DNA from: Epiperipatus broadwayi | Lineage: Eukaryota > Onychophora > Udeonychophora > Euonychophora > Peripatidae | DNA: 64,000 bases | NCBI GenBank assembly: GCA_028023455.1 | Contig: JAQFVV010006271.1 | Span: 2,998,673 to 3,062,672 of the forward strand | Direction of reading: 5' to 3' | Shown: positions 24,456-37,135 of the stretch, piece by piece | How the letters are laid out: the number at the start of each line of letters is the position of its first letter | Position numbering within the stretch: the first letter of the stretch is position 1 | The notes under the pieces: model-generated | The model's database searches: none | Told to the model about the DNA's origin: nothing | What the model saw: only the letters and a program-made list of their open reading frames with translations | Made by a program: the position numbers and the translations under genes

Positions 24456-27180
24456 AAACATTACACATTGTCTCTTTGGTTTGGGTTCCTTCAGAGCTAA
24501 ATATGAATATTTTGCAAGTCAACGCCAATTTAATAGAAAAACAAGCGCAGATTGTACATACCACCATCCACCATTATTTGCTTCACACACTATATTCATC
24601 TCACTTTAATGATTATGGGAGCACATAAAATTCTTTTCATTCAGGATGTAGCTACATTGATACTTGATATTTTCATATGTAATCATGATAATTAAAACTA
24701 TTAAAAATAGTCCTGCAGATCACTTTCATTTATTAAACACTTTTGTTCTCAGGTTGGAATTCAGACTTTGGTTTCACATTTTAGCCCATAACTTTATTTT
24801 TCTTTAAGCTTCATTTTTTTTAGTTTCTTTTAGAAGAAAGTCAAAAAAATTTCAGCAAAACTGGTATTCTAGATGCTCTATTCCCACATATATTCTTAAG
24901 TTTGATTTTATTAGTGATGCAGAAGAATTGCTAATTTATTTTCAGCAATTATTTACTCTATATTTGACAAGTGCCCATTGCATATTTGAGTGCTTCAAAT
25001 AAACTATATTGGCACATTAGTTCTTACTTACTGGTGTAACAACCAAGAAAAAAATAAGAGTGATGAGTATTTTAACTACATCTCCAATTATTATTAAAAT
25101 CCAATTATTCTGAAAAGTTTTGAATTTAAGTCATGGATAAAATATTGTTCCTGAGATCTCTTCTTTTAAACAAACTTGTAAAAGACAAATATGAAGTTTG
25201 AGATATAATATACAAAACTTTTTGCTGCAAACTAATATTGTTATCATTGATTTTGAAAAATAGATTGGTGCACCATTTCTATAATTTAGCCCATCATTTT
25301 AATTAATATACACACACTTCTTTAGTTTTAGTCAATTGCTATCTAATACAAAACAATCAGAAAAGACAATCAGATATAGAATTAGCAAGAGAATCCACCT
25401 ACTTCAGTTGCACTAGCTTTTATAAAAAAAGCCACCTGCAAATGTTGCTTTTATCTTCTCTATCTACCGATTATCACAGACAACCTTTGACAACATTAGT
25501 TAAATGTTGGTTTTGATTTATTGACTTCAGCTCTCATTATGTTTATTTTATCTTTTAATACTCTTATCTTAACACAATTTCCCAAGAAATATTCAACTAC
25601 AAAAAAAAATAATGGGTGTTTTATATAACTGATTTTTAATAAATATTTTTTTAAAAACTTATAATCAAATTTAGAACTGAAAACAATAACCAATTCCTGT
25701 AAAACCCATACAAAATAAATTCCATTTTACATTATACTATCAAATAGTATATAGTGCAATGTGTAAATTTCCATGATCAAACAAAAAAATCTATACATAC
25801 ATAGTACATGCACACTTCCATAATACTAAATAGTGATCTACTTGTTCAAATTCTTATGAGTACAAAATATCCATCATAATTTCCTGATGATTTAAGCCTA
25901 TTCTCCTGTAAAAAACTATCAAACAAATACTATCTATGACAAGTTCAAATTTTATTTGTACTATCATTTTTTTATTTATAAATATTATGATGTAATCTAA
26001 ATCAACATTTTAAAATATTACAGTGTGTGCAATAGTCAACCCCCCCTTCCCCTCTACACAATATGCTATAATTTTAAATAAAATACAAACATACTTTTAT
26101 CTATAAATTAAATTCAATACACGCAATCATTGGTCTCTCTAAATAAAACTTTTTATTTTTATTGACTTTAAAAAAAATTATTTGGATATAGCCATCTACC
26201 CATCCTACTATTTATTTTCCAGCACTACCAGGCCATTCTAACATGGAAAAATTTATAAAGTAGGCAGAGATGCAAGTTAAAGATCCAACTTTTATTTTAT
26301 TGACCATTAGCCCTTGCCACTAGCTCAAGGAGTAGCAGAGGTTTAAAACATATTTATTAAAATATATTTTTAATAAAGAACAAAAAAAATAAACCATATC
26401 ACTGCCAGTACTAATAACACAAAAGATTTTATTTATGTATATATAACAACAAATTTGAAAAATAAATTACTAAAAAAAATGCTTTAGGTTTCATTATTTT
26501 CATATATTTTTTCAATTTAATTTTAGTCTTAGAATGTTGAGCACAGATAGGCTACCTAGACTACACACTCAATATTTTGAAAACGTTTGATTTAAGGCTA
26601 AAAGTTCAGAGTCAAACCAATGCTTGCTTCTTGATATATAGATGCAACCAATCCAATATGAAGATGTTAGCATAAAACCATGCTGACATAAATGTGTGTC
26701 TGTGGCATGCTATTATTTAAAGAACAAGATCTTCATCCAGTATAGAAATGTTAGTCTGTCTGGTGAAGGAATCACATATATAAAATATCAAAGAGAAGAG
26801 TTACATAAGAAGGGAGAGCAGAATTTTTGCTGACTTATAGTCCCTATCCATCGACCTAAAAAAAATCAATGTCACAGGGAATAGATCTGTGTACATTGCA
26901 ATGCAATGACTGCATTTTTAGGTCATGCCTTCAGCTGGGCATGTTGCCTTGCATGAAAACCACGCTTCACATTCCAATAATATGAATATCTATATATCCC
27001 TCCACCAGCATCGACCCAACCACAAAGTCTGATATCAAAACCCCCTTAAACTAACATATACTTAAATGAGTCTAAGCAGCCATCTACCCCCAATTTAAAT
27101 TTAAGTCAATTTAATAATTTAATTTATTCTACAAAATATTTACTTTAAGATAATTAACTTATTTTAAAATTACACATAGT
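24456..27180. other. AT-rich spacer, no supported gene
   Basis: No recognisable coding or RNA feature. The minus frame 25,496-25,693 is low complexity. Confidence 0.5.
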
Positions 27181-27560
27181 ACAGCCTTAATGAATATTAC
27201 TTATGTAATGAATGTACGTTTAAATAAATTTATAATTACAACTTTAAATTATCGTAATAGATTTCTCAATATAAAATCTTTCCATTAACTCATAGTAAAT
27301 CGAAAGATTTCATGCGTATTAATGTGTAATAATAAATGTGGACTTAATTAGTGAAAGTAGTGAGTAACTTCACACTCTCAGATCGAACCACTTCAGCTTA
27401 ACCTATTTAAATAGAAAGTAGGTTGAAGTAAAGAAGGGTTCCTCTCTTTTCTTCCAAAGAGTAAGCTTGTGGTTTAAGACCTGTAGAGGTCCCTACTATT
27501 GCATTTTTATATGTGTGTGCTTGAGGCAACATCCTTAATGAATATTACTTACATTGTATT
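27180..27560. repeat. Probable MITE or dispersed-repeat fragment
   Basis: CCTTAATGAATATTACTTA occurs at about 27,186 and again at about 27,534 in the same orientation. The stretch between includes AAGCTTGTGGTTTAAGACC followed by TGTAGAGGTCCCTAC (about 27,463-27,500). That stretch is closely related to the arms of the hairpin at 48,315-48,480, so the sequence belongs to a dispersed family. Full ends were not resolved. Confidence 0.45.
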
Positions 27561-28645
27561 TAACTTATTTTTTACATGAAATAATATAATTGACCTACTT
27601 TTAAAATTTAATAATGCACAAATAATGATACATGTTCGAATTTATCTTTAAATTTATGTTTGCAATTGCAAACTCCTGTCCTTATACAAACAGATCTTAT
27701 ACTAAGCATAAATAAAAAAAATATAATACATATTTTAAAAAAATATGTTTAACTTTTAGATAAAACATTTAAAATTGCAAAGTGTATAAAATAAAGTTCA
27801 GATTTGATCAGAAGAGAAAGTCTATAGTTCATATTTAAAGGAAAATAAAGTTGGAGATTTTAAATTAAAGAGAGTTTATAGTTCATTTTTATCATTTATA
27901 ATTTATACTTTCTTTTCTTCGGTCTGGTTACTTCGTGATGAATATCTGAGTTTATGCAGGGGCCATTTCTTACAGATGATGACAATTTATGAAGATGGTT
28001 TCAGTGGTTTGATTCTGGGATACATGGAGATGAAAGATGCCTTCGGCTGGCCGAACCAAGGGAAATGTCCATAAACAGATTACATTTTTGGTAATGATGA
28101 CAATAACTTAAAAAAATTTTTTTTTCAGCAATGACAAACAAATTCAAAAATTCTAATCTTCTAATTAATTTTTTTTTTTTTGAATTGTTTTTGTAGTGCT
28201 GAAGCATCTTATCTAGGAATGCTCGAATCCATGTAAGATATTCCATACGTTTTTCATTGGCTCTGTGGTTAAGTAGATTTTTCCTCTGTGATCTGTGTAT
28301 ATATCTAGGGTGGGAAAAGCAAGTCTTTTATTTCTATCTCTTGACTATTATCTATTTCATAGTAATCATTTTAATGATCATTTTGCCCTAAAGACCTATT
28401 TGTAATTTTATTTTTGTTAAAAATTCTCTTCGTTATTTTTAAGATTAAAAGGTTTTTATTATTGTTTTATTTTAAGATTATAATCTTTGCTTCGATACTA
28501 TAAATTCTTGAAGCTTATTTTATTTTCAATATTTAAATAAAACACATTAATAACTTAATAACTCATTATTTGTGCATTTTGAACATCTGTGCATTTAACT
28601 CATTATTAGATATGTATAAAAAATTGAAGTACCAAAATTTAAATG
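27560..28645. other. AT-rich spacer, no supported gene
   Basis: The minus frame 28,001-28,246 contains a Lys run from a poly-T tract and shows no recognisable domain. Confidence 0.45.
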
Positions 28646-28682
28646 TAACATATATATATATATATCGGATATATATATTTTA

Positions 28683-28736
<54 letters not shown>

Positions 28737-28738
28737 TT
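28646..28738. repeat. Interrupted (TA)n microsatellite
   Basis: TA tracts at about 28,651-28,664, 28,688-28,717 and 28,719-28,737, with short interruptions. Confidence 0.95.
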
Positions 28739-28739
28739 A

Positions 28740-29890
28740 CAGGAGTAAACATACTAACAAAACATTAGTTTTATTAATATTTTATTATACTTCATTTTTT
28801 AAACTTTTCTTTTTAAAGTATTTTTTTTTATCAAACTGTATATTTTGTAAAATCCAAGATGAAAGATGCAACCATTAATTGTCCAAAAATAATAAAATGG
28901 TTGGAAATATAATATTATTTTAATTTTGGGAAGGAATTTTAATTAAAGTTTTACTGAAAATAAAATTGGGATTAGGATTAATAGATTTTACTTCTGTTAT
29001 AAACATTTAGGTCAAATCTATTTCCAATCTGGAAATAGATTTGAATATATTTTGGAATGTTATCTAGCAATTGCATCTTCAGAACTATGGATAAAGAAAA
29101 TGTGAGATTTTGTTAGATAGAAGATTAGATTTTGGGCTAGAAGTAAATAATTAAAAGCACTCCACAAGGACCTGAATGGAGTATAAAATGGTATGAATTT
29201 AAACACCAAGGGATAGCTACTATTGAAAGTACTGTATTATTAACATATTTCACATCACTGTGTAACTTAAAATAATGTTTAACTAAAAGCAAATCACCCT
29301 TCCTGATCTTTGTGGGGTCATTTTCCACTGCTGTACCATCCTGCTGCCTAAGAATGAAGTAAACCCAGATCTGAGAACTTTTGTAATGCTGATCAGAAAC
29401 TACTTTTATGTAAGAACTTGCATGGGTCCTTGAACTCCTGTGCATGAGCCAGACTTTGAAAATAGACTCTTAAAATGGTGCAAGGTAAATTATTTCAAGC
29501 CACCACCTGAAAGTAAATCTAGTCTAATCTCAAATCCTGCTATTAAAATTTCTCATAATGTATTGTTTGATTTTATTTCTTTGTAATATGTAAATTGCTC
29601 TCAAATAATTATGATAAATCTAATTCTCTCCCATATGCTCTAACTTTCTTTAGCTTTTGTGCGGTCATTTATTTATATGTATATTTAATAGGTGATTTCA
29701 TATATCTATGTTAGTTATTATTAATATGCCAATCTCAAGCAACATGAAAAGCTGAATTTTTAAAATCTTTTCCTCTTTTAAGTAAACTTCCATGAATTAA
29801 GATTATTAATGTCTCTTCAGAACATAATGTATTATTAATTAGTAAACTTACCAGATTTTTTTTATGTGTCAATATTTTACTTTATGTTTT
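28740..29890. other. AT-rich spacer with an unidentified minus-strand frame
   Basis: Minus 29,445-29,137 (102 codons) has a mixed composition around QQDGTAVENDPTKIRKGDL that looks less random than its surroundings. No family was recognised and no partner domain lies next to it. It may be a decayed transposon or exon fragment. Confidence 0.3.
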
Positions 29891-29894
29891 AGTA

Positions 29895-30170
29895 TAAAAA
29901 TTGGGTAGTTGTGGAGATAGTGTACTCCCACTGCTAGAGGTGATGTTTCTGCATAAACATGCAGAAGTATCCACAGTAGGGACCAAACGCAGCAATGCTT
30001 GTTCCAGCTGCTTGGTGGCACTGTTCACCATGCCTAAGCACAGGAACATTCCACCAGCTAGCTGGCACAAAATCTGCCCACTTGGTGTCACTGGTTCCCA
30101 TACATAAGCCCATTTAGCTTACATCATCTGCTACCAGCAACTACCAAGATTGTAGCCCACTATGTGTTGA
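29895..30170. other. GC-richer island with overlapping frames on both strands
   Basis: This short block is visibly richer in G and C than the surroundings and is open on both strands (plus 29,901-30,107; minus 30,091-29,882). The plus frame starts MGSCGDSVLPLLEV and the minus frame MTPSGQILCQLAGG. Neither was recognised. It could be a repeat insertion (SINE-like or transposase fragment) or an exon. Confidence 0.3.
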
Positions 30171-30299
30171 TGTTTCTTCATGCTATGCATGGAAAAACTG
30201 TGCACTCTAACCACAGTATTATTGCATGGTTAATGTATATGCACATATTACTTAAAAGATAGATAGCATATAATTTAAACATGTGAATAATGTAGAAGC

Positions 30300-30610
30300 C
30301 ACAACTATTCAAATCTGCTTTGCTTATTAATACTGTTACATTCTCTTTCACCTTTTGATAAGTCCATGTATTTTACCATCATTTTTTTTAACAATTGATC
30401 TTTTTTTAAAAATTATTTTCTTTAAAAATGATTTTTTTAAAAACAAACAAACATAACCACAACTATTTAAATCTGCTTTGACAGCTAACACTGTTACATT
30501 CTAATTTCCCCTGATAAATCGATGTATTATTAAATTAATTTTTTCTTTAAAAACGATCTTTTTTTAAAGATTATTTCCTCTAATAATGCTTTTTTTTAAA
30601 AAAATGTAAT
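30300..30610. repeat. Two diverged direct copies of a roughly 159-bp unit
   Basis: CACAACTATTCAAATCTGC at about 30,300 is repeated as CACAACTATTTAAATCTGC at about 30,459. ACACTGTTACATTCT-like and GATCTTTTTTTAAA segments follow in the same order in both. No coding content. Confidence 0.7.
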
Positions 30611-32270
30611 CTTTACGTCTTGTTTTCAACAATGCTAACAATCGAACTAAGCTAATTTGTACAATTTTTTTCCCTACAGCAATATATCTTTGAAATTTTT
30701 TTTCTTTTTAAAAAAAAAATTGTTTTTACACTTTCAAATAATATTCCACTAACTGTTAAGGAATACAAATTATATTTCAGTTTATAGATCTTTCAATTAG
30801 CAAACACATTATTTTAAAAAGGTTTTTTGTTCTTAAAGCAATGGTTTTTTTTTTTCATTTTATTAACGAAGATGCTGGCTGAACTTGGTTGTGTGCATAA
30901 ATGATATATAAATATAGGATTCATAAACTTGAAGAGTATGATCAAGACTCTTACTATCAGTTCCAATTTGCTGTGAATAAGATGTCAGACAATTGAAGTT
31001 TGCATAGTATGTGGTGATTTATCCATGAGCTCCCTTCAGTGTAAAAATTGAGTAAAAATATTCAAGTTATAAATATTAATTGAAGTTGTATTTAAAACTT
31101 TAGGATCATTTTAATAACTAAAAATGTCATATACTCATAAGGAAATTTCAAAATAATAGGTTTTATAAGTGTGGTAAAAGTAAGATATTATAAAGACTCA
31201 GGGAAAAAAGATTTAGAGCAAAATGCAAAAGGTAATGTTAATATAGCAAAAAGATTCTATTTTGAAGGAAACAGCACAAGCTGTCAATTAATGAAGATAG
31301 GAGAGTAATCCAAGAGATGTGAAAGAGTGTCATCCACAGATATAAGGTGTATGTTAAAAAATATATACATTTAATATCTTCATTGACTGTTAGAATTTAA
31401 AATGTCATGGTCTATTAAACAAACACAGATTGAGGAACTATTTTTGAAGTTTGGATTGTTTTATTTAAAAAGTTAAGAAAAAAGATTGCATAATAATATA
31501 TGAACATATTCTATATGCATAGTGGGTAAATGTACACAAAGTTATTGTAGATGATTGTAATAATAATTGAATATTAAATGTGTAATGATGCCACTGATGG
31601 TATGGAAAAAAATATGTTGGATATCTAGCTTCAAGAAAACTTACAAGATATAAGATTTTTGTAAAGAGAATTTTCAAAATTGATTTACAAGCATATTAGA
31701 AAAAGTCTGTCATTCATCATGAATAATTATAACATATAAATATAAAATATGAAATATAATTATAACATATAAACAATTGTTCCAACTATGAAAATCTACT
31801 TAAGTAATTAATGATGGCAATAAATTTGTAACCTCCTGAGTGCAGACAATTTCTTGCAGTAATTCACATCTTAATGATTAATCAAAATAAATAATAGTTT
31901 ATTAGTTGATATTGTAAAATTGGTAAATATTTAAGTGACTCTGTTGGGTCATATATATATTAAAATTTGTCTATTTAGAAATTCATTTATAAATTCTTTA
32001 AACCACCTAGCTACTCATTCTATTAAAAAACCTGTAGTCATTCTAACCAGTAATTAAATTCAAGTATAATTATTATTAATTCCTTTAAGTTTGCCACTGT
32101 TTTCTGTTTGACCACAATCCCATAAGTTAATAATTGTTGAAATCTACTGAAAAATACTATAATACATCGTAATGAGAATTCTAGAGATATAATTAAGGTA
32201 TAATTTCAAGTCACTATGTATCTTTTATGAATTGGAAGATGCCAATGAAGGCAAACCATGCCTCCACCAC
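30611..32270. other. AT-rich spacer, no supported gene
   Basis: Poly-T and poly-A runs near 30,600-30,870. Minus frame 31,677-31,465 lacks recognisable features. Confidence 0.45.
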
Positions 32271-32299
32271 TGGTAGCCTCAGGTGAGGTCTGTTTTAGT

Positions 32300-34800
32300 A
32301 ACATTCAAATGGTGTTGTTTTTCTCTTTTACTATCGGATTTCCAATATTTGTTTCAAGAGATATTGCTAGGAAAATGTGGTCAAAAAATGTCACCAGTCA
32401 GAGTGTGAATTGATTTTGAAATGAATACTCAGTGAGTAGTAGACAGGGTCAATCAAGGTTCTAGCATTTTTAATGTAGAAGGATAAGGCATCTATGGGGA
32501 AGAAGCTCTCTCCACTCATGATTATATGATTAAAGAGGTGAACATATTTTTATCAAAAGAACTATACATCACATTGAAATCACTTATTAGAATGATTGGA
32601 AATGTATTTTAGGCCATGACCGAATTGATGTCAGTGAGTATTTTCATGATTAGATTGTGGTTATTTTTAATGTAGAGGTAGATTAGATTGATTTGAAAGT
32701 GGTTTATATATTAGGTTAGAAATTAGGCAATTTGCATCTAGGTGCAGAATTTTGAAGTTAGTAAGGGGTCTTTCTTGTAATTTATTAAAATAGATACCCC
32801 ATCCTGCCACTGCCATTGAAATTGATTATTTGAAGAAGCTATATTTTGGAGAATCTGATCGATTTTACAACATGACTTTAGATGTAATTTGGTCTCTGCC
32901 ATGCATACCACATTTGACTGGCATTTGACTATCCAATTTTGAATAGCAAATGCACTGTCAATCAAGTTCAGACTTTAAACATTAACTCCATGGAAATTTA
33001 GTTTCATATAATTTGTATGAGGTGATTTGTCCCTTATTAAATCTACCATTACCATTGGCTGGTATCTGCCATTCCATTATTCTATTTATTTCCACCTGAA
33101 TTACTTTGTTCCAGCACTTAGTCCTGTGTATCTTCATTTTCCACAGACTGATTGTCCACCTCAGGAGAAGCTCATTCTGATTGGGAGATTTCAGTGTTGC
33201 TAAGAAATATAAAAGAAATTAATAATAGTGCATCTTGACTGTTACTGTCATCTAGATTCATGCTCTGTTCATCAGCCTCAGTGGTCATAGATGAGATCTT
33301 AATAGGGAATTGAATATCATTTTGTCTCTTATTATTGTTATCATTTTCTCAGAATTATCATTTGAATTTGATAAAAAATCTTCATCTGTACTAGACCCAA
33401 TTTGTTGTCTTGATTTCCTTTCTATGTTGTTATCCTTTAATGATATTCTTTTATTTTTAAGTTCTTATAGGGCTAGAATCTTTATGAACCTATTTATTTT
33501 ATCACCAATGACTGTCACATCAGAGTCTGATTCACTCTCACCAATGATCAATCTGAGTCCATTTGTCTCATTCTCAGTCAAATTATGAGATTTGTTTTGA
33601 GCTTCCTGACTAGTGAGATATCGTAGCTCAATGGTATTTGAGCTGATTGGCATTTTTAGAGAGTTGTTATCCAATGCTTTATATATGGGAGTGTGACAGA
33701 AATTTCTTTTAAAATTGTCAGTTTTGGATCAGATTGATTGACCTCTTTATGAGTTGTGTCTAATTGTATCAAGTTAATTAAAATATCCCCATCAACTATT
33801 TTAGAGTCCAGTGTTGAGACAAGTGCCTTTTTATTGCATTTGTGAATCCTATATCATTTCAAGTCACACACATTATATATGCGAGCTTTGAAGTCTTTAA
33901 TAAGATGATTTCATTCCAAGCAAAAAAAAAAACATTGTGGTGAAACTTCACAGAATGTTAGAACCATTGACAAACATCTGGAGTAGACCATGATTGGCAT
34001 TTTATTGGGGTGCAGCCCTTTCTTTAAAGTCATAATGAAACCATCAGTGTTGGTTGGGAGGTGGCCACTAGTTCGATGATCATATCTGCATATTAGTCTG
34101 GTTGTTTTTCCATATTTTCTAAACATGTTATCCAGTTCTGCTTGATCAAAATTCATCAAACAGTTCTTGATGGTTCCATTGAGTGTGATTGCTCTATTTA
34201 TATCAATTGTGTAGATGACCTTCCCATCCAAGGGTCTAATGTTATTTTTGAAATAATTTCTAATAGTCCATGAAGTAAATTGAGTAATTATGTATATATC
34301 ATTTGGATGGAAAAAGATCTTATTAATACCCATCCAAACATCATTTTTAAAGATCATGTTGTAAAATTCTCGATAGGGAATTTAAATAATCCTCCATTAT
34401 GATTTGCTATGGCAAAATCAGGGTTTTGTCATTGTTATAGTTTGTAAAAGAATTTAGCAAAGGACCAGCAATTGGGTTGTTGAATTGAGTATTTATTCTT
34501 TGGTATTTTGCTTCAATGAATTGTATTATTTTTTTATTGTGAGCTTCTATTTGTTGTGATATATTATCAATTTCCATATCAAGAAAATTCAGTATAGAAT
34601 TTTGGTTCTTATTTATTGTGTTTCCATTTTCAATTAACTTATCACTTTTATGTTTAAGGACATTGGCACATGTTTTACTTTTATTCCTATTATTATAACT
34701 TATTGACATATTTTCATGTTGCTCTTGGTGTGGAAAAACACTTTCTTTGATTTTATTGTGTTTAGAGTCTACAGATTCATTAGAAAGCAATTTTTCATTA
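32300..34800 (-). pseudogene. Decayed non-LTR retrotransposon: ORF1 and start of an AP-type endonuclease
   Basis: Read leftwards, 34,790-34,407 encodes a charged, coiled-coil-prone segment (EIDNISQQIEAHNKKIIQFI). 34,357-33,911 encodes an ORF1-like domain (VWMGINKIFFHPND, then FRKYGKTTRLICRYDH). After a stop there are Cys/His spacings that could be remnants of zinc knuckles (QCFFCLE-like). An acidic Ser/Asn/Asp-rich part follows (33,674-33,250). 32,965-32,738 then reads VVCMAETKLHLKS and DGVSILINYKK, with ISDFNV (GDFN-like) and TLIDPVYYS further left. These are hallmarks of an apurinic-type LINE endonuclease. Many stops and shifts. No reverse transcriptase follows, so the 3' part is missing. 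The clade is uncertain. Confidence 0.65.
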
Positions 34801-35077
34801 TTAAGATTTTTTCATAACGATGGTATCACTTATAGCGCCCACAAAAGGTATTTTCAAACAAATTCAACTAAGTGTTTTTGATTTATTTATGTCACTATTA
34901 TTCTTATGTGTGATGGAATAGTTATTATGATAATTAGCAGATTTGCTTCTGTCTCATTTTTAATAATGTTGGAACTAGTAATATTGTCTTCTATATTGAT
35001 GTTAAGGTTCAAGTAAAATTAATATGAAGATAAGAGTTTATCACACTTCATATTATATATATATATATATATATTAT

Positions 35078-37135
35078 TGTAATGGTCATTCTATCTGCCT
35101 TTGATCATGGAGGGCACCATCAAGTCACTATGCACCAGAAAAGTTTTTTACTGGGATCAAAAGTAAAAGATGACGATGATTTGCACTGGCTAAACTCAGG
35201 GAGATAGTAAGAGATCTTAACTATTGTGCAGAAAATTGAGAAAATAAAAGCTCTAAGACAAATGTCAGCAAAATTATGTTTAAACTAATGTGGAAATTTT
35301 ATTAAATTAAAAAAAAAAAACCCCAAATCAATCTAGCCAACAAAACACAAAAGATTGACTGAGATTTTTTCTATAAGAGTACTCATGTTAGTGTGTATAT
35401 GAATATAGCAAATATTTACACATTAAACACTCTGTTAGCCAAATTCTTTCTCTCATCTAAAATTTAAAAAGAGAATTAATAATATCTTCATGCTGGTAAT
35501 TTATATATAAAAAGTATTCCAGCCTCCTAATTCAGAGATATCAAAAGAAATAGAAATAGAGACTTGTAGGAATTTAGCGAAACAGTGTGAGATGAGCATT
35601 TACTAGATTATTGGCTAGGGACATCATTTTTCCACAGTATAGCTCATGATGTACCATGTTTAAGCAATTCACATTTAATTTCACATACAAGACAAAAATG
35701 ATTACAATCTTATGTAGTCTAGAAATGACACAAAGTCTCCAATTTCAGAAAAACTAGATTAACAAACATGATAAACCACTAGCCAAAACATTTGCAGATT
35801 TCTGTAAATGCAAAGTTGACTTAAGTAAAATCAATTATAGGACTACCAAAAATAGGCTCAGGTGAGCAAAAAAATGATGAAGCTCTGCCAAAGTATTTAG
35901 GTAGAATTTGAATATAAATAAAGAGAGGCAAATTTTGCATAAACAATATAAATTTACAATACACTCTCAGATAAATAAATTTAAAATAAATATATTTCAC
36001 ATACAATTAGACAAAGGATAGGTAAAATGATTTTGGTATAAGATAAATTTATACATATGTCTACTTTATATTGAGTGGAGATTTTACTAGAAATTAGAAT
36101 TAACCCTGTAACCCTGATAAGCATATAAAGGAAATTATCTTGGTGTTGGACAGTTTACATAGTACTCAGTTGGTTGCAGGTAATATTAATAATGACAAAG
36201 CCTTTAAACAATTTTTTCTTTAAATGGCAGCATGTTTGGAGGCAGATTTTGACACAGTTTGAGTTTAGGCTTTATGGCAAACTGGAAGGAACAGCGAGGA
36301 GGTCAGCATCCATCTAAGTTTGGCTTATCATGGCATACTGGAACATTGCATACCCATGGCATAGAATTTGACCATCTGATGAGAAAACCTTATTAATAAA
36401 GACAGATAACTTTAAGAAATAAGTAGACAGTCTAAAAATAGGGTTACATATATAAATTTCTGATGGCCCGTCCAGAAAATGAGCAGCAATATGTTAGTTT
36501 CAATTATCAAAGCAAGTATGAATCTTTATTTGAAGAATATTAATTAACCTGCTAAATGGAATAGGCTGTGCTATATTCTTCTACAAACTAGTCTGGGAAA
36601 AGCTGAATAAGACAAATCAATAATCAATCTGAAGCTTACATCTCTATAAATACTTGGCCAATTATCTAAAGTCCTAAACTCAGGGCTATTTATACAACTT
36701 CCTTATTTCCTGTGTAAACTTTGTTTTCTATCTTTTAATTATTGAAACAGTATATGCCCAGGACTAATTTACTACTCTGCTCAATCTAATTAAAGTCCCA
36801 CCAGGGTCTTAACTTATTAAAAACAAAATTAATTATTATAAAATCTCCACTTTTTTTATATAAATTATATATTTCAAATAGATTTATAATTAGCAATAAA
36901 AATGCAATCAAACTTTTTATAAACAAGAATGCAATTAATTTTAACTTTTTTTAATTTTTTTTTTTACAAAATTAACTTAAAACAGATTATAAAACAAAAC
37001 AAAGTACAGAAAATAAAATAAATAAGTGTGTGTGTGTGTGAATGTACCTTTATTATGTAATAGAATGAATATTAACTTTTCAAAATAACTGTAAAAGTCG
37101 CAATCGCAGTTTTGAAGTGGATAATATCCGGTTTA
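35078..37135 (-). repeat. LTR (3' LTR of a minus-strand element)
   Basis: This 2.06-kb block recurs as a direct repeat at 39,002-41,081 with many substitutions and small indels. It begins TGTAATGGTCATTCTATCT in plus-strand reading and ends near ATCCGGTTTA. The partner copy has TG...CA ends. Both copies carry a stretch ending in CTGTAAAAGT and a TG-rich microsatellite near the right side. The divergence between the copies indicates an old insertion. Confidence 0.85.
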
